A stretch of 64,000 nucleotides of DNA, taken from positions 58,663,598 to 58,727,597 of the forward strand of contig JBANSL010000020.1 in NCBI GenBank assembly GCA_037127255.1. Direction: 5' to 3'. This document shows positions 48,898 through 60,314 of this stretch, one piece after another. The position numbers and the translations under genes are program-made. The notes below the pieces were generated by a model, which was not told where the DNA came from, searched no databases, and worked only from the letters and a program-made list of their open reading frames with translations. This DNA is from Persicaria tinctoria (lineage: Eukaryota; Streptophyta; Magnoliopsida; Caryophyllales; Polygonaceae). Every line of letters begins with the position of its first letter. The stretch's first letter is position 1.

Positions 48898-49656
48898 CTA
48901 TTCTTTCTTGGACATCAGTGCCGTGGTGTCAGTCTTCACCCCAATATCCTTCATCTTAGAGCTGGATTCATCTTGCAAGAGCAGTGAATGAGCCAAACTT
49001 GCAGATGAAAGAGGTGTTTGCAGCAGGAATTGCCTTCTAGCAGGGATGTATTGAGGATTTAACCCCATGAGAAATTTCATGAGTTTCTCTTCTGACTCAG
49101 CAGCTTCAATCTTCCTATTTAGATCACACTCACATTTTCCACAAGTGCATCTAATTGGTGGAATCAACCCTGACAATTGCTGCCAATATCCCTTCAGTTT
49201 AGTGAAGTATTCAGTGATACCGGTTGCATGTTGCTCACAGTCTTGCAATTCTTTCTTCAATTGAAACAGCAATGGACCATTTCTTTGACCAAAACTCTCA
49301 GCAAGATCATCCCACATCTGCTTGGCAGTATCAAACTCATCTAAAGTTGCATAGATTTCTTTAGACACAGTGTTTAATATCCAAGAACAGACCATGTCAT
49401 TACACCTAATCCATAGTGCAGAGTTTTCAGCATTCTCAATCACAGATCCTTCTACAAAACCTAACTTGTTCTTCACAGACAAAGCCTTTGACACAGCTTT
49501 CTTCCATCGACGAAAATTCTCACCAGTTAATTGAATTGTGGTTAGAATCATACCAGAGTTGTCAGATGGGTGAATGAACAGCGGATTCTGCAGATCTATG
49601 CATGTGATCAACTCGCTTCGTCTTCGCTCTCGCTCATGCGATCTATCTTCAGCCAT
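48898..49656 (-). pseudogene. copia gag
   Basis: 252 residues: an N-terminal LTGENFRRWKKAVSKALSVK block and the UBN2-type gag region (WDDLAESFGQRNGPLLFQLK, LKGYWQQLSGLIPP, FLMGLNPQY). It ends at a TAG (48898-48900). The reading frame continues beyond it into a zinc-knuckle-like CHHCDGNYPADKCW in which the expected His is not in place. Gag would package the element's RNA. Confidence 0.85.
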
Positions 49657-49809
49657 GGCGCCTTCTCAGCACTTCAATTTCGACGACTGGAGCGAGCAAG
49701 ATCTGAAGCGAATACCAATTTGCGGAAACAAAAACTCAGCTTGCAGCACATCGATTGATTCGATTGCTCACAGTGATTGATCAATCGAAATTTCACGTGA
49801 TTTCCTGCA

Positions 49810-49821
49810 GCTCTGATACCA
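49810..49821 (-). other. Primer-binding site of the copia element
   Basis: TGGTATCAGAGC on the minus strand, three bases inside the 5' LTR, complementary to the 3' end of plant initiator-methionine tRNA as is usual for copia elements. Confidence 0.88.
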
Positions 49822-49824
49822 TGA

Positions 49825-50042
49825 TGATTGAATCACTCAAGAACACTCAGATTCAAGGAAGAGGAGAAAAACTAACCTCTCAAACTATAGAATTTGATTA
49901 TGTCAAAAAAAAAAAAAACAGATTGCAAAGAGACCAAACACCTCTATTTAAGTCTGTTACAAGGAAGGGGGAGTTCTAACTGCCTACCCTCTTATTCTCC
50001 TAATTACAGAAAATAACCCACATTTCCCAAAACCTTACAACA
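49825..50042 (-). repeat. 5' LTR of the copia element
   Basis: 218 bp, from TGATTGAATC to CTTACAACA on the plus strand; partner of the LTR at 45120-45341. Confidence 0.9.
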
Positions 50043-50047
50043 AATGA

Positions 50048-50903
50048 GTTTTAAAATGTGTCCATATTTGGATGGTATGATCAATAGAGTTTTGTTGGAT
50101 TCTAGAGCAACTTTACTCACTTATTGAGTTATTTAAACTCGAGTAGAGTTGAATATATTTGAATCGAGTATAAAAATGTATTTATATTTGATTTTTTTAA
50201 CAAATAAGCGAGTTTGAACTGAATTTTTTTTGTACCAGTTCCGAAACAAGTTTGGGTTACTTGACTCATATAATAAGTTAATAACCCTAGACTAAGTGCA
50301 ATTCAGGATAGGAAGAAATTAATTGATTAGTTTTGAACAATTGTTAAAATGTGTATAACTACCTAACTTGCAAAAAGGAGTAGATTTAAAAATAAGGTTT
50401 TCTAACTTAAGATATAAGTTTAAATAATTAATAATTAATTTGGAATGAATCTTTCAATTTAGATTGTTTAAAAAAAAATTAACGTTGTTTTCATGTTTTT
50501 CTATACTCAATATTTTTTTTCCTATAGTTGATTTTTTTTTCTATAGTCAATATTTGCTAGAAAGAACATAAAAATTAATAGAAATTAAATCAAACACATC
50601 AATTAATTCGAATATATAAATAAATAAAATCAAAATTTATTCTTCAACGGCCCAATTTTACTACTTCCGTCGTTTACAGATGATATTTTCCGATCCTAAA
50701 AAAAAAAGATGACATTTTCAGGCTCAGCTTCGAAGCAAGCAGGGTATACAATCATGAATCATCCAACCAGAAAATTCAACAAATTCTACTCTCTAATTTT
50801 AACGAAGTGCCCGAATCAATTAGGAAATCAATCCCCATTGCCGGCGACCTACTAAAAACACGCGGTCTCCACCGGCCGGCGAGATTGTTGGCGTCTCCGT
50901 ACG
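50048..50903. other. Intergenic; relic of the TAGGGGTGTT hAT family
   Basis: About 50140-50290 has ctcgagtagagttgaat and aataagcgagtttgaactg phrases like those in 44071-44430, without intact ends. The remainder is AT-rich; the last 100 bases may be 3' UTR of the leftward gene. Confidence 0.4.
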
Positions 50904-51506
50904 TCATCCCTGCAGTGCCGGCATAGACTCCGGCCACCTCTGCAATTCCGGCACCTCGGAGGTATCACATCCACCGCAATCAAATAAGTTCGTCAAGATA
51001 CCGCCGGCGTCACTCTCTCCACCGGGGTTCCCTTGCTGTATTGAATTGTCAAGCCCCAATATCTCGTCATCGGAAGCAATCACGCCGGCCAGTTTCGCCG
51101 TCGATGAACAGATCTCCGCTCCCGCACTGTTGCCGGAGGATGACGTCAGCGGCAAGCCAAGCTCGCATTCAGATGCTTCAAGGAGGTATCCGAGATCAAG
51201 CTGATCTCCGTCCATCTCCATCGCCGGAGTTGGCGCCGGCGCCGGCGGATTAATCTCCTCTTCCAGGCTGCGGATCAGCGATTCGAGCCCCTGAATCTCA
51301 GGTCCAATATCAACCTCGTCCTCCAGGATCCCCAGAACCCTAACAATGTCGGCCTCCGATTCAGATTCATCCGCCTTGGTAGCAACGGGACGGTCCGACT
51401 CGGGCGAGTCAATTCGGACACGCTTACAATCCAATTCCGAATCGGCCGAGTCGAATCGGTCTCGTCTTTTGCCGCCCGAGTTGTGGCCTTCCGTCGTCGG
51501 CTCCAT
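50904..51506 (-). CDS. Unrecognised acidic, probably nuclear protein
   Basis: A single-exon gene of 200 residues with a proper start and a TATA box. I do not recognise the family. The N-terminal third has two short basic patches (GGKRRDRF and CKRVR) that could act in nuclear import. The rest is acidic and low in aromatic residues, with an IVRVLGILEDEVDIGPEIQG segment that could be helical, LESLIRSLEEEI, a short Pro/Ala run, and DLGYLLEASECELGLPL. The layout of a basic start, acidic hydrophobic-patterned segments and no enzyme motif suggests a transcriptional co-regulator or protein-protein adaptor, but this is inference. Codon use and GC content are those of a real gene, and no transposon is attached. 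Confidence 0.72.
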   Translation of the reverse strand: MEPTTEGHNSGGKRRDRFDSADSELDCKRVRIDSPESDRPVATKADESESEADIVRVLGILEDEVDIGPEIQGLESLIRSLEEEINPPAPAPTPAMEMDGDQLDLGYLLEASECELGLPLTSSSGNSAGAEICSSTAKLAGVIASDDEILGLDNSIQQGNPGGESDAGGILTNLFDCGGCDTSEVPELQRWPESMPALQG

Positions 51507-51614
51507 GTAGAGGGGTATAATTGTAAAAACTGCCGGTTAGAGGGTTAAATTACGCACACTGGTGAATCTGGCAATAGATAGATGGAAGTGAAAGGGAGAA
51601 AAAAAATGGGGTCC

Positions 51615-51624
51615 TTTATATATA
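51615..51624 (-). promoter_or_regulatory. TATA box of the acidic-protein gene
   Basis: TATATATAAA on the minus strand, 109 bases upstream of the ATG at 51506, giving a leader of roughly 80 bases. Confidence 0.6.
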
Positions 51625-52042
51625 GCGCAGTGTAATTTGTTATGGGTAAAAACTAAAAAGGAGGTAAAATCCAAAATTAAAATTGCAATTAGTTAGCAGT
51701 CATGAGGTGCATTGCTGGGTGGTAAAAACTAAAGGGTAAATATAACAAGTGAAATCGGTAATGGTAACGGGAATGTGCAGTTGATGCGCTGTGAGATTTG
51801 AAGACTTTTAATAGGTGGTGGGTGGGAAAAAATAAAGGAATATTCCAGGCTTTGAAGGGAGAAAAGGAATGGTAGAAATTGAACCCTTTAAATTGGAATC
51901 AAATTTTAAGAAAACTGCAAAGTCACTATAACTAATTAATTAATTAGATTTTGGTTGTATTTGGATTTATTGATAAGGTGTTTCAATCAAATTGAATTTA
52001 AAATAAAATATATTATAAAGTGGGTAAGTCAATTAAACAACG

Positions 52043-52436
52043 GTTCTGATATTTACACGACGAAGTTTTCGCAATCGGTACGGTGCCGATGCCGGGCTCC
52101 CAAACCGGCAGAAAGTGATGCAGCACCCGGACTCCCAGATCGGCAAAGGGGGAGGGAATCTGCAGCTTTGGTCACATCAGTCAAATCGTCTGAAAAAGTT
52201 GACGTCGGGACACTGACGTCGATGCCGGACTCCGGATCCGCCATGGTCACATCAGTCAAATCGTCTGAAAAAGCTTCGAACTTACCTCGGATATTGGATG
52301 CCACACTGGGAGTCCGGCACCTGCATCCACTATGCCACACTGGAAGTCCGGCACCGGCATCCGACGTTGCCGATCTGGGAGTCCGGCACCGGCACCGTAC
52401 CGATGGAGATATAACGCCGTGCAAATAAAAAAAAGG
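52043..52436. mobile_element. Inverted-repeat DNA element, possibly Mutator-type
   Basis: The arms contain ATCGGTACGGTGCCG at the left (about 52075-52089) and its complement at the right (about 52393-52406), extended by GCCGGACTCCCAGATCGGC-like units. The flanks share ttaaacaacg at 52033-52042 and 52437-52446, a 9-10 bp duplication. Inside, ggtcacatcagtcaaatcgt is directly repeated at about 52171 and 52244. The ORFs here are translations of the repeats. Confidence 0.6.
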
Positions 52437-52705
52437 TTAAACAACGATGACACAATATATAATATAATGGAATCCAAACATAAGGATAAAAGTTTATTGA
52501 GAGAGCTTTGGTGGTTTATTTACTCATTTAACACTTCAATTTAGCTTTAATAAAATTTTAATTTTTTTTTGTTATAAACCATTATTTATATGCTTACAAG
52601 TTTTTATTTTGAAAAAATCACATTTCGAAAAACTATAATTATATTACATGAAAAAACATATTTTTACTATTAATATACTTATAAATGACTTTTCGAAAAT
52701 AAAAT

Positions 52706-54100
52706 GATTTTTTTTGTAATTAGTCAAAAGTGGAGAAAATATCAGAGAAATACCCAAACTCCGGAAGATTTTAGGAATTTAGTCAAAACAGGGTAAAGTC
52801 GTTGTTTGTAACAGTGACTTTACCCAATATTTTTTAAAAAATTAATAAAATAGGTAAGTCGCTGTTTGTAACAGCGACTTACTACTATTTTGTATTTTTT
52901 TTTAAAATTTTAGGTTAAAAAATTGATTTTATTGAAAACTTTTTTTAAAATAAATAAATATTGGGTTAATTTATTTTTTTCCAAAACAACGATTGAATCG
53001 GAGGAGGAAAACAGACCCCTTCGTCGGAAATAGGAATCGTTGAATTCGGATGAGCAGATCGGAGCAAAACAACGATTAAATCAAGAGGAAAGCCGCATCG
53101 TGGCCTCCAGTTCCTTCTCTGAAGGCGCAGCGACGGCCTTCGATCGAGGAAGCCGCATCCCCCAATCTAGAGGCGACGACGGCGATAGCTTGGAGAGGCG
53201 AGGGGGCCGAGGCGTACATCTGGTCGATTCAGACGGAGGAGGCGAGGAGCATCTTGGAGCGGCGAGGAGGTCGACGGGAACAATTCCACTACTCTGCTTC
53301 AATTTATTTTTTGGGAGATTCCACCGATTTAATTGGGATTTGGGAGGAGGGGAGGGGGCAGTGCGGCGGAGGCGGTAGTTGGAGGAGCCTGTCGAGGCCT
53401 GCCATTTGGGGTGGTGGCCGGAGGCGCTGTCGCTGCTAGTGGAGTGGAAGAAGGGGATGCCACTGCTCTGCTTCAATTTATTTTTTGGGAGATTCCACCG
53501 ATTTAATTGGGTTTTGGGAGGAGGGGAGGGGGCAGGGCGTCAGAAGCTGTAGTGGGAGGAGCCTGTCGAGGCCTGCCATTTGGGGTGGTGGCCGGAGGCG
53601 CTGTCGCTGCTAGTGGAGTGGAAGAAGGGGATGCCGAATTGGGTGCAGGCATAGAATCGCCGAGTCGTCGGGGCTGTTGGAAGAGGACGGGGTTGCGGTC
53701 GGGGTGGAGATGCTGGTGTTGCTGCTCGTTGAAATGGTGGGGTGGTGGCCAGAGGCGCAGCGGAGGAGTTGCAGTCGGCATGCTTCTTCGTTTCCCGGAA
53801 CTGATTACTAGGTTTTGAAAAAATAAATTAAAAAGGTAGAGTCGCTGTTTGTAACAACGACTCTCCCAATATTTTTTTTTTCAAAGTTTTTAGATAAAAT
53901 CAATTTTTTTAACTTAAAATTAAAAAAATACAAAATAGAGGTAAGTTGTTGTTACAAACAACGACTTCCCTATTTTATTAATTTTTTTAAAAATATTGGG
54001 TAAAGTCGTTGTTACTATTTTGGCTAAATCCCTAAAATCTTTCGGAGTTTGGCTAGTTCCCTAATATTTTCTCCACTTTTGGCTATTTATAAAAAAAATC
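52706..54100. mobile_element. Mutator-type element with GC-rich cargo (Pack-MULE candidate)
   Basis: It begins GATTTTTTTTGTAATTAGTC and ends with the complement of GATTTTTTTTATAAATAGCC. The arms match through AAAAGTGGAGAAAATAT, AAACTCCG, AGATTTTAG and the aacgactttacccaatattt block (about 280 bases). The exact 9-bp repeat aaataaaat lies at 52697-52705 and 54101-54109. The AT-rich arms enclose 53040-53815, which is GC-rich and unlike the surroundings, as with captured gene sequence. No transposase is present. The captured gene is not identified, and no ORF there has a recognisable domain. Confidence 0.75.
53292..53635. repeat. Tandem duplication (about 174-bp unit) in the element's cargo
   Basis: The unit starting ctctgcttcaatttattttt occurs at 53292 and 53466 and includes gaggcctgccatttggggtg and the shared gaagaaggggatgcc end. 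The copies differ mainly in a short central segment. Confidence 0.88.
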
Positions 54101-54182
54101 AAATAAAATGTTATAAACATAACATTTTTTTTTTTTTGAAAAAACGTAAGAGGTTAGAAGAATAAAATAATTTAGCGTGTGA

Positions 54183-54392
54183 CTAATCAAGAACCGACCT
54201 TGAGTCAACTTCCACAAATACACACCGAAACTCTTTGTCCCAAGCAAGACTCAAGCCATGGATAACACCACATAGCTCCGCTATTGTTACCGTAATAACA
54301 ACCATTATTGCGATCACATACAAATAGGGCCATAGGGGTGAGAGTCCCCGGTCATTTATGCAAAATTTGAAAATGACTGGTAAGTTCTGCAA
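54183..54392 (-). pseudogene. LINE RNase H fragment
   Basis: The minus strand reads ITVTIAELCGVIHGLSLAWD and then FVEVDSRSVLD, the AELxGxxxGLxLAW..VEVDS pattern of the RNase H-like domain of plant LINEs. Nothing upstream or downstream is coding. Confidence 0.65.
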
Positions 54393-54603
54393 TTATTTTA
54401 AAAGAGGGTTAAATTTGCAAAAGTTTTGTCATTTTGATATCTTAGAATTACCATTGAATTTTAACACCATGTTATTGATCAACAAGAAAAGTATTTAAAA
54501 CTGAGACAAATAAGGTGGTTTTAGCTTAATTTGGAAAGGTAATATACGTACATAATCCAACTTTATGAATTAGAGGTCAAAGAAGACGTAATATAATATA
54601 TTA

Positions 54604-54845
54604 CTCCCTCTGTTCGGCAAAACTTGTCATTTTAGCTTATTTCACAAGTTTTAAGGCAATTAATAAATGTACTAATTTACCCTCAATTATTACCCTCATT
54701 TTTTACTTTATCGAAAACTACAACTAACAAACTATCAATCACATCAAAGACATTTTTGTAAAATAAAGGGCAAAATATCTATAATGACAAGTTTTTTTGA
54801 ACAAAATTAACCCCTAAAATGACAAATTTTGGCGAACGGATTGAG
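54604..54845. mobile_element. Stowaway MITE (CTCCCTCCGTTCGG family)
   Basis: CTCCCTCTGTTCGGCAAAAC at the left, with the complementary arm ending GGCGAACGGATTGAG at the right; TA at 54602-54603 and 54846-54847; 242 bp. It is the uninterrupted copy of the family also at 33563-34488 and 62399-62791. Confidence 0.88.
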
Positions 54846-55297
54846 TATTATATTATATTAGGTGAGATTACAAAATAAAAGATGCATAACGTATTGGTAA
54901 GTGGGAAGCAGGAATTAGGGAAATCAACCACCGCGCTCATGGAATTGTTTAATTAGCTCCGATCCGGCGACGTCAGCTTCCATAGACGTGACGTCACGGA
55001 TGATATCAGCAGTACTGTTCACGTATGACCTATTGCAGCCACGACTTTTAAACATGTAGGCACCACGTCATCCCCCACTTCGCCTCCAATCTTCCATCAG
55101 CCAGACAGCCAGCCAAATTCCTTCTTCATACCCCGTGTCTATTCCTGCAGCTTCCACGAACCTTCCTTTTATTTTTATTTTTATTTTATAAAGGAAAGAA
55201 TTTACAGTACAGTAGAATTTTTCTCCGTAGATAGCAACTAAAGAAATAGAACTACACTTCTCCTTAATTAAAATGGATCGTTTTTTAAAAAATAATA

Positions 55298-55548
55298 CTC
55301 CATCTATTTTATTAATAAAAGTTACTTTATTTTTCGAAACCCATGTTAATAAGGTAAAAATCATATAAAATATTATTTTTTTTAACGAATTTTTTTTATA
55401 ATTTTATACTTAATACTAACAAGTATATAATTAATTAAAAAAATTGATTTTTTTTAGCAAATTAAAAAAATAATATTTTATAGAGTTTTTGTCTCCTTGA
55501 AATACGTACACTAAATGCCAAACGACATTTATTTTGAAACGGAGGGAG
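55298..55548. mobile_element. Stowaway MITE, second family
   Basis: CTCCATCTATTTTATTAATA at the left and an arm ending TTGAAACGGAGGGAG at the right; TA at 55296-55297 and 55549-55550; 251 bp. The interior gtacactaaatgccaaacgac phrase resembles the MITE in PTH intron 7. Confidence 0.82.
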
Positions 55549-55550
55549 TA

Positions 55551-57960
55551 GAAACTAAAATAAAATATTAAAAATAAAATCAAAATATTAGATAGGTTGA
55601 GTAATGACGAGTATCACATACAATGACGTTCTTATTGTTACAAGTTTCAATAGATCGTTTAGATTAATGACATGTAAAATACGGAAACTATCCATTGAGG
55701 AGACTAATAACTCATTTAAAATGTTAGAATTGTAATTTCAAACCATGTCTAAGCGAGTAAGCGTTAGGATCTTAGGGATCATGTAATCTATATCATTTCA
55801 TAGATCTATTGATTATCATTCATCTAATTTTCGTTTTGTAAGATTCATTGAGATGTTATAATATGGGTTTGTCTCACGTTGATAATATTAGGATGTCGTG
55901 AACAACATATGAGTTTGACGGGCTACTCCTCTCATTACTAATTGATTTTAAAATGAAAGCCGTTGGATTTGTATATTGTTCATGTCTTTCTTAACTTTCA
56001 GTTCCATGACTTAATTAAAAAAAATAGCGATTTAAATTTATTAAATACGCAAAGAGTTATTAATAAATAACTTGTTCTAGTAATAAAAAAAGAGGTATTT
56101 TTTTTTATCTCACTGCCATTATTTTGATAAAAAAAAATGCTTATTACAAGTTACGAATTACTATATTTGATTAAAAAATTAAGCTTATTACGTGAAATAT
56201 TAATTAATAATTTAAAAACCCTTATTAGAAAAAATGCAAAAGTTGACTAGACTTGACGTTGGGCCTTGGAGGATTTGCCTGCCACGAATGAAGAGCTTAG
56301 CTTTGCATGCAACCTTTCATACGTTGATCAACTCCCTATTATTTTAAGGTGTTTCTATTCTACAGGGAAGATTCTATATTAAAAAATGTATATAATTAAT
56401 CTAGGAAAACATTTTTATATGATTAAAATTATTTAACTTTTAAAAATCTTTATAAATGTAGGTTCTTAATCTTAACTTGAGGCATACAATATTAATAGCC
56501 CATATTTAAACTATTCTATTTAGATTCTTATTCTCTGCCTTAAAGTAAAAGTCGTTTTAATTATTATGAAAAATGGTTCAAAATAATATCAACTATCACA
56601 TATGAACAAAAAATATTAATACGAACTAAAAAAAGGTCTGAAAATTATACAAATTATCCACTTATAAATAAAAAAATAATACAAACTCTAAAATCATCCA
56701 AAATTAATGCAATCAATGAAATTTAGATTTAATTAAAATAATACAAACTTTTGAAGTTGGACTAGAAGAACAATCGTAACAAAAACATTACTTACCAAAA
56801 TTACAAAAATATGTGTATATAGTCACACTTTGCACTAATGCATCCCCTTATTTTTAAAATACACCAAAACCACGTATTGTTTATTTATTCAACTTTAAAA
56901 AAATATCACTTTTTATTTTAAAATTAAATAAAATCACATCCACTTTATCCATAATTATTAAAAAAAATATATATTCTTTTTTTTTTTTAATAATCATGGA
57001 TAAAGTTGACGTGATTTTATCCATAATTATTCATATATGTAATTTTGCGAAATTTCTAAAAGTTGGATTATATTATACATAGCTGGACAACCAAATAGTG
57101 AGTTTGATGTATTTAAAATATAAAAGATGGATTTTGTGCAAAATATGAATAATTATAGATTTTTTTATAATTTTGATAAATAAAATTTTATTTTGAATGT
57201 TATCCTAATTTAAGTTCAAAAGTTTGTATTATTTTTGTTTATAGGTGGATATAGTTTGTATTGTTTTTGGTTCATATTTCATAATTGGTATTGTTTTGAA
57301 TTATTTTTCCTAATTATTATGTTACTTTATTAATTAATTAAGGTACGTGGCCGACATCAATCAATACATATACATATATAGGTAAGCAGTTTTTGTTATG
57401 TTACGTTACGTACCCTGGTGTAATGCAAACGAAACTACTCCATCCGTTTTAATTATTGGTATTTGACGCTTTAAATTAAATTCCTATAAAGTGTTTCTAA
57501 GCTTGATTGCGAATCTAACGTGAACCAAAAAAAAGGTTACAGAAAAAAACTTATGTTACGGAGTAATATGATATGTATGGACAAGTTTTAACAATAAATC
57601 TCGTAATTAATACAATAAAAAAGAATAAATTGATGATGTAAAATTCCCAAGGGCTTAATATATGGGTATGAGACTTTCTTACATTTATCTCATTTTAGCA
57701 CATTATTGGAAAGAGTTTTACTTTTGACATGTTTTTAAATTTTAAGAATGATAAATTTATATGAAATTATAATGATATACTAATTTATAAAAATAATTTT
57801 ATATTTAATACAATGATATATTTAATACAACTATCTATGAAAATATTTTAAAATTTTGATATTTTATAAAGTTTTTAACTTTTTTAAAAAGTGTAAAAAG
57901 TTGAAAAAAAAAAGAGACAAGTTTGGTGGTTAAGTGTGAAGTAGAGTATAAAATTAATTA
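55551..57960. other. AT-rich intergenic stretch, no gene seen
   Basis: 2.4 kb of AT-rich DNA with many homopolymer runs. A partial MITE end (ctactccatccgttttaatt) is at about 57436. The phrase tggataaagttgacgtgattt-like around 56940-57030 occurs in both orientations. No coding sequence or RNA gene was recognised. Confidence 0.45.
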
Positions 57961-57969
57961 TAAAAAAGG

Positions 57970-58994
57970 GATTTTTTTTTCGAAATATTCATTAAAAAAA
58001 ATTACGGATAAATTCATACATTAAAACTATTTACACAAACATTCAAAATTTGCAGATACGTCAGAAAAACGCGGTTTGAGACCGTGTTTCATGTGTTAAT
58101 TGGATACTTTTTATTTCTTAATTAAAAAAAAACAAAAAATATATATTTATGTAAAACGCGGCCTGAAAAAAAAACAAGAAGAAGAAGAAGCGCTCATCAG
58201 CTTCTCGAAGGTTGCCCGGGACAATCGACGGGGAGGGCTTCTTGAAGGCCAACCGAGACAATCGACGAAGAGGATTGGCCGGAGAGGTTCGCTAGAGCTC
58301 CCAACCACCGACGATGTTCTTCAATTGAACGCCACCCACCACCACCTGCGAGACATTGGCCATCGAAGCTGAACGCCGCCTTCGTCGTTGTTTGGACTCC
58401 TCCGCCTCCGTTGTCCAAATCCCATTATCAGTTCACCCTCTTTCTCCAATTTCGATTCAACAATCAGATATGGACTAGCAACTGTTGCATCCTCATGTGT
58501 TCGCCTACTCGGCATCGGCTTCTTTTTCCCCATACCGGCACTCCACCAGGCAGCACCGCCAGCGGCGGGTAGAGCTGCAATTTGTCCCCAAATCGCCCCA
58601 AATCCGTCCACCACCACCTGTGAGGCGTTGGCTACGTCCTCCGCCCACTGCCATCACTCTCCGGAAGTCCTCCGCCCACTACCATCACTCTCCAGAAGCC
58701 CTCTTCGTCGATTGTCTCGGCCGACCTTCGACAAGTTGTTGAGCGCTGCTTCTTTTTATTCTTGTTTTTTTTTTTTCAAAGTAAAACACTGCCTGAGCCG
58801 CGTTTTACGTAAATATATTTTTTTTGTTTTTTTTTAAATTAAGAAATAAAAAGTATCCATTTAACACTTGAAACGCAGTCTCGGACCGAGTTTCTCTCAC
58901 GTATATGTAAATTTTGAATATTTATGTAAATAGTTTCAATGTGTGAATTTATCCATAAATTTTTAATTTTTAATGAATATTTTGAAAAAAAAAT
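57970..58994. mobile_element. Second Mutator-type element with GC-rich cargo
   Basis: It begins GATTTTTTTTTCGAAATATTC and ends with the near-complement of that sequence. The arms of about 230 bases match through ggataaattcatacatt, aaacgcggtttgag and ttatttcttaatt blocks. The flanks are taaaaaagg (57961-57969) and taaaaaaagg (58995-59004), a 9-bp duplication allowing for one A-run slip. The core (about 58185-58745) is GC-rich. No transposase and no recognised protein domain; opposite-strand ORFs overlap in the core. Confidence 0.65.
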
Positions 58995-59004
58995 TAAAAA
59001 AAGG

Positions 59005-60312
59005 AATCACATACTCCAAAGTAATAAATACAGTATGGAGTATTAAATGGTTCATTTAAGTATTTATCTAATTAACCCTGAAGAAAAATTAAAATAAATT
59101 GTTGTCACATCACTAATGTCATTCATTTTTCAAAGGGGATATAACGAGGAATCAATAATTTAAAAAAAAAAAGACTTTAAATTTTAAAAATTCAAAAACT
59201 AAAAATTGAAGAATCCATTAAATCTGGAATTGATTGATTATAATTTTTGGGAAGTTGCTTCTTAATAATTCAATTTCCTTAAAGTCCAAATCAGTGGATT
59301 TAAACTAAAGTTTAATTGGATTTTTATAAAGGTTGTTAACAAGATTTTAAAATGATTGTTGATAAGATAATTTGAATTCAATTGCATACAAGTGCTTGTA
59401 TATGGAAGTTGATCTATTCATCGCACAAAGAGAGGAGAACGATCCAAAAGTTTAAACCCTAATTCATCTTTTTATTTCACTCACAAAATTCTAGGTTTTA
59501 TGCACAGTTTGCATATAAGAATCCATAACCGGCCAAACCTATCAATTTGAAAGCTCCGACCATTGCCACCGGCAATGACAGTGATGGAACTTCAATTGTC
59601 GCCGCCTTTCTTTGAGCCATATCCACCATCGTCTTCTGATACCAACTCCAATTTCAACGACGGGCGTGAATACCCCTTTCGTGCGTTGCTCATATCACTT
59701 GTATTTCTATGTTGATATGAAAACACGATCAATGGATGTTGTTGATAGTGACACTAAGGAGCTAAACCAATCAACGACTAAGATTGGGTGATCGCAAACG
59801 CCACCAACAAAGCTCTTATCGATTTCTCTTCCCTCTTGTGTCTTCATTGTTGATAAAACTATCCAATCTTTGATAAAACAACCAGTTAGCATGTTCATGG
59901 GAATTCTATCCACAAATTTCCGTTTGATATTTGATATTCTCTTACTTGTCCATATTTGTTCCGTCTTTTGGTATTGGGTCGCTGCCTTGGTGGGACTGCG
60001 ATTAGTTATGAGGGAGGTTGTAATATCGGGCATCCTGTTTAACCGACTGGATCATGGCAGTTTCTGTGGTTTTCAAAAATCCCTCATTTAGGTGTAAAAA
60101 CGTCGGTGATCCACACTTCTCCAGGTGGTCCTTTCCGATGGTGAGTTTTCACACTCTCCCATGTTCTTTACCGGCTGACGAGTTTTATAGAGCGTGTAGT
60201 TTTTCTTTTATCTTTATTGATTTACATTTTTATATATATTATAAGTTGATGGTTTATCCGTCCGCCGATTCATCTACTTTCCACAGCTTATTACCTGTCA
60301 TCTCAAAAATCT
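59005..60312. other. Unassigned intergenic DNA
   Basis: AT-rich at first. Between 59550 and 60190 composition is more gene-like, with a minus-strand open frame of 108 codons (60033-59707) that I do not recognise. No splice structure or family motif supports a gene. Confidence 0.4.
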
Positions 60313-60314
60313 TA

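Larger units (their letters stand above)
45120..50042 (-). mobile_element. Ty1/copia LTR retrotransposon, complete ends, disabled
   Basis: Two LTRs (45120-45341 and 49825-50042) flank gag and pol on the minus strand. A 5-bp target duplication, aatga, lies at 45115-45119 and 50043-50047. The order gag, protease, integrase, reverse transcriptase, RNase H is that of Ty1/copia. The LTRs differ by about seven substitutions and one short indel, which points to a fairly recent insertion. Stops, a frameshift and a lost reverse-transcriptase block mean it cannot move on its own. Confidence 0.93.

Noticed and set aside
45677..49780. Plus-strand ORFs within the copia element
   Set aside because: Antisense shadows of gag and pol.
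52053..52428. Overlapping ORFs of 157 and 123 codons with repeated DVTMADPES-like phrases
   Set aside because: Translations of inverted and direct DNA repeats; no domain and no promoter.
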